Assembly (NCBI GenBank): GCA_946647055.1
Contig: CAMPCT010000014.1
Span: 1 to 21,465, forward strand
Source: an uncultured Atopobium sp.
Lineage (GTDB): Bacteria > Actinomycetota > Coriobacteriia > Coriobacteriales > Atopobiaceae
DNA length: 21,465 bases
Direction: 5' to 3'
Shown here in pieces: positions 1 through 7,882 of this stretch. Made by a program: the position numbers and the translations under genes. How positions within the stretch are numbered: the stretch's first letter is position 1; every line of letters starts with the position of its first letter. The notes beneath the pieces were generated by a model that was not told where the DNA came from, ran no database searches, and worked only from the letters and a program-made list of their open reading frames with translations.

Positions 1-1
1 C

Positions 2-814
2 ATGTCATTCCTGAGGGAGCTGTTCGGTACCGAGAGGCCCATCCTTGGTCTGCTTCACCTGCGCCCGCTTCCCGGAGACCCCTTCTACCCCAACGATGGC
101 ACCATTGACGACGTCATAGCTGCCGCCGAGGCCGACCTCGCAGCGCTGCAGGCTGGAGGCGTCGACGGGGTGCTCGTCACCAACGAGTTCAGCCTCCCCT
201 ACCAGAGCCACGTCTCCCCCGTCACCACCGCCGCCATGGGTTGTGTCATCGGTGCCATCAAGAGCCAGTTCACGGTTCCCTTTGGCGCCGAGGCCATCTA
301 TGACGGCGACGCCACCATGGACCTGTGTGCGGCCACTGGGGCCGCATTCACGCGCTGCGTGTTCACCGGTGCTTGGTCGGGCGACGGCGGCATCGTGAAC
401 CGCGACATCGCCCACACCCTGCGTCACAAGCACGACCTGCGCCTCGACGACCTCAGGCTCTTCTACTTCATCACCAGCGAGGGCGAGCGCAACATTGGAG
501 GTCGCGACGCCGTCGAGATGGCGGGCTCGCTGCTGTTCAACGTCCGACCGGACGCCTACGTCGTGGGCGGCTCGGGCCCCGGCCGCCCCGCGACCACCCA
601 GCTCTTCCACGACGTCGTGGCGGTGTCCGGCGACGTGCCCGTGGTCTGCGGCACCGGCTGCCGCGAGTCCAACGCCGCCGAGGTCCTCTCGGTGTGCTCC
701 GGCGCCTTCGTGGGATCCGCCTTCAAGCGCGATGGCGTCTTCGAGAATCCCATCGACCAAGAGCGCGTCGCCTCGTTCATGAACGTGGTGCGCGACGTCC
801 GCGGAGAGGAGTAA
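2..814 (+). CDS. BtpA/SgcQ-family TIM-barrel protein
   Basis: The protein has 270 residues and is near full length for the BtpA/SgcQ family. It opens with MSFLRELFGTERPILGLLHL and LPGDP, the typical family N-terminus, so the ATG at position 2 is probably the true start; its ribosome site lies outside the window. A glycine-rich GGSGPGRPATT loop near residues 189-199 and a CGTGCRESNAAE stretch further on fit a phosphate-binding (beta/alpha)8 barrel. Family members include BtpA, needed for photosystem I stability in cyanobacteria, and SgcQ of the enterobacterial sgc sugar cluster. Their reaction is not firmly established. The FGGY kinase starts 3 nt after this stop codon and its ribosome site lies inside this gene's end, so the pair is co-translated. 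This suggests a role in metabolism of a phosphorylated sugar. Family assignment is confident; substrate is unknown. Confidence 0.85.
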   Translation: MSFLRELFGTERPILGLLHLRPLPGDPFYPNDGTIDDVIAAAEADLAALQAGGVDGVLVTNEFSLPYQSHVSPVTTAAMGCVIGAIKSQFTVPFGAEAIYDGDATMDLCAATGAAFTRCVFTGAWSGDGGIVNRDIAHTLRHKHDLRLDDLRLFYFITSEGERNIGGRDAVEMAGSLLFNVRPDAYVVGGSGPGRPATTQLFHDVVAVSGDVPVVCGTGCRESNAAEVLSVCSGAFVGSAFKRDGVFENPIDQERVASFMNVVRDVRGEE

Positions 815-817
815 CCC

Positions 818-2329
818 ATGGCACGCTACTTCATCGGCATTGACATCGGCACCGGAGAGACGCGCGGCGCCCTCATCGACGAGACCTGCAAGGTCGTGGC
901 AAGCGAGGCCGTGCGCCACAACGTGTCCAACCCCAAGCCCGGCTGGTTCGAGATGGACCCCGAGACCGAGTGGTGGCCCGAGTTCTGCCAGGTGAGCCAC
1001 TCGCTCATCGAGAAGGCGGGCATCTCGCCCGACCAGATCGGCTGCGTGGGCCTCTCGTGCATGGGCTGCGACTGCATCCCCGTCGACGCCGAGGGCACCG
1101 CCCTCTCCAAGGCCATCCTCTACGGCGTGGACTCCCGCGCCACCGGCGAGATGGCCGAGCTCGCCCAGATGCTGGGCGACCGCGCCGATGAGGTCATGGG
1201 CCACGAGATCTGCACCAGCGACATCGCGCCCAAGATCATGTGGTTCAAGAACAACATGCCCGAGGTCTGGGCGGCCGCCGACAAGTTCCTCACCGGTTCG
1301 AGCTACCTCTGCGCCAAGCTCACGGGCGAGTTCACCATCGACGTCTACCTGGCCGAGGAGTTCATGCCCTGCTATGACGGCACGACATGGGAGGTCGACG
1401 AGGCGGGCTGCGCGGGCATCTGCCGCCCCGACCAGATGGCTCGCGTCATGCACGCCACCGACATCGCCGGCACCGTCACCGCTCGCGCCGCCGCCGAGAC
1501 GGGCCTTGCCGAGGGCACGCCCGTGCTGGTGGGAACCGGAGACTCCGGCGCCGAGGCCATCTCGACCGGCATCTTCCAGCCGGGCGACATCATGGTCCAG
1601 CTGGGCTCCACCGCCTTCTTCGTGTGCATGACCGAGGAGCTGGTCAACGAGCCGCGCCTGTGGCCGGGCACCTTCATCATCCCCGGCACCTACTCGCTGT
1701 GCGCGGGCACCAACACCGCCGGTGCCCTCACCAAGTGGCTCCGCGACGTCGCCTACCAGGACGCCAAGGCCGCCGAGGAGGCCGGTGGTCCCAATGCCTT
1801 CGCCGTCATGGCCGAGGAGGCCGCGAGCGTCCCGGCCGGCGCGGAGGGCCTCGTGTGCCTCCCCTACCTCGCGGGCGAGCGCACCCCCATCAACGACCCC
1901 GAGGCACGTGGCATGTTCTTTGGCCTCACCACCAACCACACGAGGGCGCACCTGTCCCGCGCCGCCATCGAGGGCATCTCCTGCACCATCGCCCAGCACT
2001 TCGACGTCATCGCCGAGAACGGCGTGCAGCTCAAGAAGGTCATGTGCGCGGGCGGCGGCACCAAGAACGAGGTCTGGCTGCAGTGCGTGGCCGACATGAT
2101 CGAGCGTCCGGTGGCGGTCTCTGAGGTCACGATCGGCTCCGCCTACGGCGACGCCCTCATGGCCACCCTGGGCGGCGGCGCGTTCTCGAGCTGGGCCGAA
2201 CTCGACGAGGCGGTCAAGCCCGCCCGCGTCTACGAGCCCAACCCCGACAACTTTGCCACCTATCGGGCCCTTCGTGACCGCTTCAGGAGACTCTACGAGG
2301 CGAACAAGGAGATAATGCACGAGAGGTAA
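818..2329 (+). CDS. FGGY-family carbohydrate kinase (xylulokinase-like)
   Basis: This 503-residue cytoplasmic sugar kinase would transfer phosphate from ATP to a sugar or polyol. The N-terminal ATPase-fold motif GIDIGTGETRG is at residues 7-17, the catalytic aspartate lies in GTGDSGAEA (Asp242), and the FGGY_C nucleotide site AGGGTKNE is at 411-418. GERTPINDPEARG (353-365) is also typical of xylulokinase-like members. The length is normal and the active site looks intact. The start is chosen because GAGGAG lies a few bases upstream in the end of the BtpA gene. The sequence resembles XylB-type kinases more than glycerol kinases, but the substrate cannot be read from it. A related kinase lies at 20233-21465. 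The BtpA partner suggests a two-step sugar pathway (inference). Confidence 0.9.
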   Translation: MARYFIGIDIGTGETRGALIDETCKVVASEAVRHNVSNPKPGWFEMDPETEWWPEFCQVSHSLIEKAGISPDQIGCVGLSCMGCDCIPVDAEGTALSKAILYGVDSRATGEMAELAQMLGDRADEVMGHEICTSDIAPKIMWFKNNMPEVWAAADKFLTGSSYLCAKLTGEFTIDVYLAEEFMPCYDGTTWEVDEAGCAGICRPDQMARVMHATDIAGTVTARAAAETGLAEGTPVLVGTGDSGAEAISTGIFQPGDIMVQLGSTAFFVCMTEELVNEPRLWPGTFIIPGTYSLCAGTNTAGALTKWLRDVAYQDAKAAEEAGGPNAFAVMAEEAASVPAGAEGLVCLPYLAGERTPINDPEARGMFFGLTTNHTRAHLSRAAIEGISCTIAQHFDVIAENGVQLKKVMCAGGGTKNEVWLQCVADMIERPVAVSEVTIGSAYGDALMATLGGGAFSSWAELDEAVKPARVYEPNPDNFATYRALRDRFRRLYEANKEIMHER

Positions 2330-2342
2330 CCCAGACAGAGGC

Positions 2343-2373
2343 CTGGACAAAGGTAACAGGTACCTTTGTCCAG
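2343..2373. repeat. 31-bp palindrome, copy 1 (REP/terminal-inverted-repeat-like)
   Basis: A perfect hairpin with a 13-bp stem, CTGGACAAAGGTA, a 5-base loop ACAGG and TACCTTTGTCCAG. It sits between the FGGY kinase and the small membrane-protein gene. The GAGGAGG ribosome site of that gene begins 2 bases after it. No T-run follows on either strand, so it is not a classical terminator. An exact inverted copy lies at 2880-2910. Confidence 0.9.
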
Positions 2374-2385
2374 TGAGGAGGAAGC

Positions 2386-2877
2386 ATGGGAGAGGGCAAG
2401 TCCAAGAAGTGCGTCATCTGCGGCGAGAAGACCGAGCAGGTCGCGACCGTCTACCTCGGCCATGAGAACCGCAGCAAGGGCGGACGCGTCTCCATGGACT
2501 ACAAGCAGCTCAGCAAGCCCGTCTGCGAGAAGTGCGCCTGCGAGCGCCATGACAAGGACCCGCTGCGCTGGCTCTTCCCCCTCGTGCTCCAGCTTGGCTG
2601 GTTCGAGCTGGTGAGGGCTGGTCACACCTTCCTCGGCTACATGGGCATGCTCTTTGCCATCTATGGCCTCTACAAGCTCGTCACCAATCTCGGCGAGCTC
2701 CTCTGGCGCAAGCTCAAGCCCGAGCAGGAGCCTCCCAGCTGGCTTGCGGGCCCCGAGACCATGGCCGACCTTGCAAGCGAGTGCCTCAAGCATCACCTCA
2801 AGGGCGAGTACGTGGGCACCTCGGAGCATCTCGAGACCATTCGCGAGTTCGAACGCCACACGGCATCCAAGGGCTAG
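2386..2877 (+). CDS. Small zinc-ribbon membrane protein of unknown function
   Basis: I do not recognise this 163-residue protein. The start is fixed by GAGGAGG four bases before the ATG. The N-terminus has a CVIC knuckle (Cys9, Cys12) and a second cysteine group CEKCAC (Cys47, Cys50, Cys52), fitting a treble-clef or zinc-ribbon site. Hydrophobic stretches at about 61-73 and 80-101 would form one or two membrane segments. The C-terminal 55 residues are polar with several His, Glu and Lys and are probably cytoplasmic. The gene is enclosed by two inverted copies of a 31-bp palindrome, and its stop codon lies 2 bases before the second copy. Base composition resembles the neighbours. It may be a resident gene with repeats on each side or the cargo of a small mobile cassette. 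No function is assigned. Confidence 0.75.
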   Translation: MGEGKSKKCVICGEKTEQVATVYLGHENRSKGGRVSMDYKQLSKPVCEKCACERHDKDPLRWLFPLVLQLGWFELVRAGHTFLGYMGMLFAIYGLYKLVTNLGELLWRKLKPEQEPPSWLAGPETMADLASECLKHHLKGEYVGTSEHLETIREFERHTASKG

Positions 2878-2879
2878 GA

Positions 2880-2910
2880 CTGGACAAAGGTACCTGTTAC
2901 CTTTGTCCAG
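2880..2910. repeat. 31-bp palindrome, copy 2 (inverted relative to copy 1)
   Basis: The reverse complement of this 31-mer is identical to the element at 2343-2373, including the asymmetric loop (CCTGT here, ACAGG there). The two are therefore true inverted copies. An extra A-T pair lengthens this stem to 14 bp. It separates two convergent genes and supplies the final codons and stop codon of the minus-strand hydrolase gene ending at 2897. Confidence 0.9.
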
Positions 2911-4021
2911 TCACGAGCTCGAAGCTGAGCGTGACCGGGTTGTGGTCGCTGTAGGCAAAGCCCGCGTCCACGTTGGTCGCCGTCGCATGGACGTTGTCGC
3001 TCACCACGAAGCCGTCGACCGTCACGGTGTAGTTGACACCCGGCTCGTAGGGGATGTCGGGCCCACGGCAGGTCGCGACATCGGCGAGGTTCTCGGCAAC
3101 CACGACCGAGAATCCCTCGGGCAGCAGGTCGTCGTCAAAGGTCGACACCCAACTGGGGATGAGCTGTTCGCTGGGGTAGAGGTCGACCGAGCCGGCCAGG
3201 GCATGGTTCCAGTCCCCACCAACGATGACGTAGTTGCCCGCGGCACGCTCGTCGGCCATGAAGCCGCAGAGCAGGTCGAGCTGCTTGGCACGGTAGACGC
3301 CACCGGCGTCATAGGCACTCATGTGGCTGTTGACCAGCACCAGCTGATGACCGTCACTCGTTGGGTAGCGCGTCACCATGAAGCAGCGATCGAGGTCGAA
3401 GTACTTCCAGGGGAAGCTCTCGTCGATGGGGTAGCTGCGCCGCACGACCTCGGAGGCAGCATGGTTCGAGAGGGTGAGCAGCCCGGCGCTCACGCGACCG
3501 TGTGGGTCAGTGAAGGGGTAGGCCAAGAAGGCGCTGTGGAAGTTGGACGCGAAGTAGGCCTGGTAGTAGGGAAACGCCCCCTCGACCATCGCGCGCTGGT
3601 TCACGTGGTAGCTGCGGTCGGAGTCGTCGTCGACCTCCTGGAGGATGGCGAAGTCCGGGCCAAGCCCCTGGAGCACGGAGATGGCACCGTCGGTGCACGC
3701 GAGGACGCTCTCCTCGCTCACCGCAGTGCCATGCTCGCCACGTGTGGGGGTGCCGTCTGCCATGACGCCGGTGTCCATGAAGAAGGTGTAGTCGGGCGTG
3801 TAGGCACCAAAGCCAATGTTGTAGGTCGCCACGGTGTAGGTCTGCCCGACCTCGACCGGCGAGGTGTCGGCCGCGAGATAGCCCTCGGGTGCTATGGACA
3901 CACCGTCCTCGATGCGGCTGTAGGTGAGCTCGAGGTAGGCGACGTACCCACCCACGACGATCACGATGGTGGCGAGGATCGCGCCGATGACCTTGAGGAG
4001 GACCTTGGCCGCGTTGGACAT
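2897..4021 (-). CDS. Membrane-anchored endonuclease/exonuclease/phosphatase-family hydrolase
   Basis: The 374-residue protein has one N-terminal membrane segment (about 8-30) and no lipobox, so the catalytic domain is probably outside the cell. The EEP fold is supported in order by ATYNIGFG (Asn68), ILQEVD (Glu129), VNSHMSAYD (His233), VGGDWNH (Asp270, Asn272), VDGFVVSDN (Asp336) and the terminal YSDHNPV (Asp359, His360). Metal-binding and catalytic residues are all present. Family members cleave phosphodiester or phosphomonoester bonds in nucleic acids, inositol phosphates or sphingomyelin; the substrate here is unknown. It starts 9 nt after the FtsX-type permease stop, with AGGGGTG as ribosome site, and is the last gene of that operon. 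The residues TGQR and the stop codon are encoded by one arm of the 2880-2910 palindrome, so the native C-terminus may have been replaced. Confidence 0.82.
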   Translation of the reverse strand: MSNAAKVLLKVIGAILATIVIVVGGYVAYLELTYSRIEDGVSIAPEGYLAADTSPVEVGQTYTVATYNIGFGAYTPDYTFFMDTGVMADGTPTRGEHGTAVSEESVLACTDGAISVLQGLGPDFAILQEVDDDSDRSYHVNQRAMVEGAFPYYQAYFASNFHSAFLAYPFTDPHGRVSAGLLTLSNHAASEVVRRSYPIDESFPWKYFDLDRCFMVTRYPTSDGHQLVLVNSHMSAYDAGGVYRAKQLDLLCGFMADERAAGNYVIVGGDWNHALAGSVDLYPSEQLIPSWVSTFDDDLLPEGFSVVVAENLADVATCRGPDIPYEPGVNYTVTVDGFVVSDNVHATATNVDAGFAYSDHNPVTLSFELVTGQR

Positions 4022-4030
4022 CTCACACCC

Positions 4031-7000
4031 CTAATCGACGGACTTGAGGCTTTCTACCATGTCGATGGCCCGCAGCTTGGGCAGCAGCGTCGCCATGACG
4101 ACGAGCGAGAACGCGATCGTGAGGGCGAAGGCGACGGCGAAGCTGGGCGCATGGATGGCACGCCCGAACATGACGACGTCGACCTCTGCGGTCACCACCA
4201 CGAACCCCTCCATGATAACGCCGAGGCCCAGGCCGATGAGGGCGCCTAGGCAGACGAGCAGAAGCGTCTCGCGAAAGACGTAGGCAGCCACCTCGCGACG
4301 GTCGAAGCCAAGCACCTTGAGGCTCGCGATCTCGCGCGTGCGCTCGATGAGCTGGATGTTGGTGAGGTTGTACAGGACGATGAACACGAGCGCCGCGGCA
4401 GCCACGATGAGCACGACGACGACCATGTTCACGCTGCGGAGCGACTTTCGGTAGGAGTCGACCTGCTCGGTGTTGAAGGTCACCGTGGTGACCTCGTCCC
4501 TGTCGGAGAGGACCTCGGCCACGTCCGAGCGTGCCTCCTCGTTGTCGGGGATGTCCGCGAGGACCGAGTCGGGCGCGGGGACGGAGCCCCACGCCTGTCC
4601 CAGGGCATCGCCTCCCACGTAGAGGTAGTGGTAGATGTAGTTCTCGGAGACCCCCGTGAGCGTGAGCGGGACGCCCTCGCCCGTCGCGTTTCCGATGTCG
4701 TCCTGCTCGTAGACGTAGATGGTGTCCCCCGGCTTGACCCCGAGCCGCGTGGCGACCTTCTCGGTGAGCACGACCGAGCCGGCATCGAAGGTGACGGGCT
4801 CCCCGCTCATCCGGTCGCGCAGCGAGACCAGGTCGAGGAACGCGCTCGGGTCCTCGGGACAATACGACGAGACGGCCATGGGCGCCGGGTGGGCATCGGA
4901 GGCGACCTGGACGTTGTTGGTGACGACACGGGCAAAGGAGGTGGCCCCGGCGTTCGACAGCTCGTCCTCCACCTCGTCGAGGACGCTCGGGTCGTCCGTC
5001 CCCACCACCACCGTGTAGCGCGTGATGGGGTCCTCCCCCTCGAACTGCTTGGCGATGATGTCCCAGATGGAGTCATGGAGCCCCAGGCCCGTGAGCAGCA
5101 GGGCGGTGCAGCCCGCGATGCCGATGATGGTCATGGCGAGGCGCCGCTTGTAGCGGAAGAGGTTGCGGAAGGTCACCTTCCACGAGAAGCTCAGCCGGCT
5201 CCAGATGGGCGTGATGCGCTCGAGCAGGATGCGCTTGCCCGGTGCGGGGGCACGCGGGAGCATGAGCGAAGCGGGAACCTCGGTGAGCGTGGCGGCGGCG
5301 GCAGCGGCCGTGGCGACGAGCGTCACGCCAACGCCCAGACCCTCAGCCAAGAGGGAGATGGGCAGGTTGATGGGCAGGGGAAAGGCCGGGAGCGGCACGT
5401 TGTAGATGATGGCGTAGGCAAACATGACCACGAGCGGCAGGACCTGCGAGAGCAGCAGGATGCCCGCGACCGAGCCGATGACGCCGGCAATCGCCGCATA
5501 CGTGACGTACTTGGAGGTGATCTGGGCGGTCGAGAAGCCCAGCGCCTTGTGCGTGCCAATCTCCACGCGCTCGTCCTCGACCATGCGCGTCATGGTGGTG
5601 AGCGAGACGAGGGCCGCCACCAGGAAGAAGATCAGCGGGAAGACCTGCGCGATGGCGTCTATGCGCTCGGAGTCCGCCTGGTAGGATGAGGTACCCGAGT
5701 TCTTGGTGCGGTCGAGCACGTAGACGTCGGGAAGCTCGAGCTCGTCAATGTCGGCCTGCGCTTCGGCAAGCTGGGCGGCAGCGTCCGCCAGGCGCTCGTC
5801 CACCTCGGCACGGCTCGACCTATAGGTGGCGAGCCCGTCCTCGTACTCGCGCTCGCCGTCGGCCAGCTGGGCACGGGCATCGGCCAGCTCGGCACGGCCC
5901 TCCTCGAGCTCGCGCTCGGCGGCATCGAGCTGCGCCTTGGCCGACGCCTCCTGAGCCGCGAGCTCCGCGCGCCCGCTCTCGAGCTGCGACCGTGCGTCGG
6001 CGAGCTTCCTGGACTGGTCGGCAAGGGTCGCCTTTCCCGCCTCGAGCTTGGCGCGGGCATCGGCAAGCTGCGCTGCTGCGTCGGCCAGGGCGGCATCGTT
6101 GGTGGCGATGTAGCCCCCGATGTCCTCGGGGTCGACCCCCTGGGCGGCGAGCTGCTCGTCGAGGGCGGCAAGCTGGGATTGGAGGCTGGCGAGGGTCGCC
6201 GCGACCTCCTCGCGCTGGGATGCGAGGCTGTCGCGCTGCTCAATGAGGGCGGCGCGCTGGCTCGCAAGCGGCTCGCGCTGTGCCGTCAGGGCATCCCTTT
6301 GCGCGACCAGGGCGTCCCTGTCACCCAGCTGCGCACGCATCGCCTGTAATGCCTCGAGCTGCGGGAGGAGCTGGGCGGCCGTCTCCTCGTCAGCCCCCGC
6401 AATCTGGGTCTCGAGCAGGGCTATCTGGGCATCGAGCTCATCGATGGCGGATATGGCCTCCTCTAGCTGGGTGATGCCCTCGTCCAGCTGCGAGATTCCA
6501 CCATCTAGCTCAGCTATGCCCCCGTCGAGCTGCGAGATTCCGTCGTCCAGCTGGTCCAGGCCATCCTGTGCCTGGGAGATTCCGCCCACCAGTTGCCCCC
6601 TGCCTGCCGCAGCCTCCTCGAGACCGGGCTTGGCGGACTCCCACTTGGAACGGTTCTCGGCCAGCTCCGTCTCACCCTGCACGAGCTGCGCCTCGTTCGC
6701 GTCAAGCTCACGCTGCCCGGCAGCAAGGGCCGCGGCACCGGAGTCTATCTTGGCTTGCGCGGCGTCGAGCTGGGTCTGGGCGTCGGCAAGCTTTGCCGCG
6801 GCCTCGCGCCGGGCGTCGGCTAGCTCCGCCTCACCGGAGTCGAGCTCCGCCTGCCCCTCGGCAATCTGAGCACGGGCATCCTCGAGCTTGGCGAGGGCGT
6901 CATCGAGCTCTGCCTGTGCCTCGTCAAGCTGGGCATAGGCGTCGTCACGCTCCTCCTCGAACTCCGCCGTCGCATCGTCCAGCTCCGCCTGGGCGTCACC

Positions 7001-7828
7001 ACGCACCTCGTCCAGGCGCGACTGCGCGATGGGAAGGGCACCAATGCGCTCGGCGACCTCGTCCACCAACGCCTGGTACTCGTCGGACCCGCTGAGCTCG
7101 TCCGCAGCACCGGCGACCGTCACGAAGAGCTCGGTGTAGGGAAGGTCCTCCGAGAAGGCCTGCTCGGGGACGAACAGGTACTGCTGGATCACGCCGGACC
7201 CAAGGTTGGTGTAGCCCAACGTGGTGCTCGAGACGAAGGCTGACGAGTGCACGAGGCCGCTCACCACAAAGCTGCGCTCCTCGAGAACCCCGTCGAGGTC
7301 AGCGGTACCGTAGAGCACCTCCACCTCGTCACCGACCTGGATGGGCGTACCCATCACGCGGTCGGCCGAGAGCACGCACTCCCCCGGTTGTGCGGGCCAT
7401 GAGCCCTCGTCCAGGACGAGGCGGTTGAGGTAGGCATCGTTGTCAGAGGAGACCACCACACCGCGACGGTCGGTCGATGACCCGTTGACGTCTTGCACGT
7501 CTACCGACATGAGGCGCATCGCATAGCGCTCGCCATTGAGCGTCGCCATGACGTCGGCGGCATAGCCGGGCATGACCTGGTCGACGCCATCGACGCCCCG
7601 CACGAGGTCGACCTGCTCGTCGGTCAGCCCCATCGTGGAAAGGACGCGCAGGTCATAGAGGTGCGTGCCGTCGTAGAACCCATCGGCGGAGAGACGCATG
7701 TCCAGGCCCGACATGCGCAGGCCGGCATAGAACCCGCAGCCCAGGGCGACGATGCCCACGATGGAGAGAAAGCGTGCGAGGTTCGACGAGATGGAGCGCC
7801 AGAGCTCCTTGCGGAAGGCGTTCCTCAT
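4031..7828 (-). CDS. FtsX-type ABC transporter permease with very long extracellular coiled coil
   Basis: This 1265-residue protein is far longer than MacB- or LolC-type permeases (about 400-650). It has a first membrane segment at about 18-38 and an extracellular MacB-like domain to about 270. An almost continuous coiled coil follows at about 273-697, rich in Ala, Glu, Gln, Leu and Asp. Within it, heptads of the form GIxxLDx repeat at about 416-457 and QR-containing heptads at 510-540. An FtsX domain with several membrane segments follows (about 728-850), then a second MacB-like domain, and a last FtsX domain from about 1134 to the end (REIASLKVLGF). Topology puts the coil outside the membrane. 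It works with the ATPase at 7883-8584, probably exporting or extracting a substrate or transmitting force (inference). A GC-rich hairpin covers its ribosome site. Confidence 0.87.
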   Translation of the reverse strand: MRNAFRKELWRSISSNLARFLSIVGIVALGCGFYAGLRMSGLDMRLSADGFYDGTHLYDLRVLSTMGLTDEQVDLVRGVDGVDQVMPGYAADVMATLNGERYAMRLMSVDVQDVNGSSTDRRGVVVSSDNDAYLNRLVLDEGSWPAQPGECVLSADRVMGTPIQVGDEVEVLYGTADLDGVLEERSFVVSGLVHSSAFVSSTTLGYTNLGSGVIQQYLFVPEQAFSEDLPYTELFVTVAGAADELSGSDEYQALVDEVAERIGALPIAQSRLDEVRGDAQAELDDATAEFEEERDDAYAQLDEAQAELDDALAKLEDARAQIAEGQAELDSGEAELADARREAAAKLADAQTQLDAAQAKIDSGAAALAAGQRELDANEAQLVQGETELAENRSKWESAKPGLEEAAAGRGQLVGGISQAQDGLDQLDDGISQLDGGIAELDGGISQLDEGITQLEEAISAIDELDAQIALLETQIAGADEETAAQLLPQLEALQAMRAQLGDRDALVAQRDALTAQREPLASQRAALIEQRDSLASQREEVAATLASLQSQLAALDEQLAAQGVDPEDIGGYIATNDAALADAAAQLADARAKLEAGKATLADQSRKLADARSQLESGRAELAAQEASAKAQLDAAERELEEGRAELADARAQLADGEREYEDGLATYRSSRAEVDERLADAAAQLAEAQADIDELELPDVYVLDRTKNSGTSSYQADSERIDAIAQVFPLIFFLVAALVSLTTMTRMVEDERVEIGTHKALGFSTAQITSKYVTYAAIAGVIGSVAGILLLSQVLPLVVMFAYAIIYNVPLPAFPLPINLPISLLAEGLGVGVTLVATAAAAAATLTEVPASLMLPRAPAPGKRILLERITPIWSRLSFSWKVTFRNLFRYKRRLAMTIIGIAGCTALLLTGLGLHDSIWDIIAKQFEGEDPITRYTVVVGTDDPSVLDEVEDELSNAGATSFARVVTNNVQVASDAHPAPMAVSSYCPEDPSAFLDLVSLRDRMSGEPVTFDAGSVVLTEKVATRLGVKPGDTIYVYEQDDIGNATGEGVPLTLTGVSENYIYHYLYVGGDALGQAWGSVPAPDSVLADIPDNEEARSDVAEVLSDRDEVTTVTFNTEQVDSYRKSLRSVNMVVVVLIVAAAALVFIVLYNLTNIQLIERTREIASLKVLGFDRREVAAYVFRETLLLVCLGALIGLGLGVIMEGFVVVTAEVDVVMFGRAIHAPSFAVAFALTIAFSLVVMATLLPKLRAIDMVESLKSVD

Positions 7829-7846
7829 CGCGGGGTCACCCCCGCG
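7829..7846 (-). promoter_or_regulatory. Hairpin enclosing the permease ribosome binding site
   Basis: On the minus-strand RNA, CGCGGGG, a 4-base loop and CCCCGCG form a 7-bp all-GC stem directly before the ATG at 7828. The only purine-rich ribosome-site candidate (GGGGGTGA) lies in the stem and loop. Translation of the permease may be limited or need unfolding by another factor. The structure is seen in sequence; the effect is inferred. Confidence 0.45.
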
Positions 7847-7882
7847 GGTAGCTTGTATGTATGCTTGCCAGACACGAGGCTC

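Noticed and set aside
5..2350. Open frame of 781 codons on the minus strand opposite the BtpA and FGGY genes
   Set aside because: It is the mirror frame of two well-supported genes in high-GC DNA, has no recognisable domain and no ribosome site, and its composition (Gly, Ala, Val, His, Asp) is typical of antisense translation.
2343..2373. Palindrome copy 1 as a rho-independent terminator of the BtpA-kinase operon
   Set aside because: The stem is good but no T-run follows on either strand, and an identical inverted copy elsewhere points to a repeat element.
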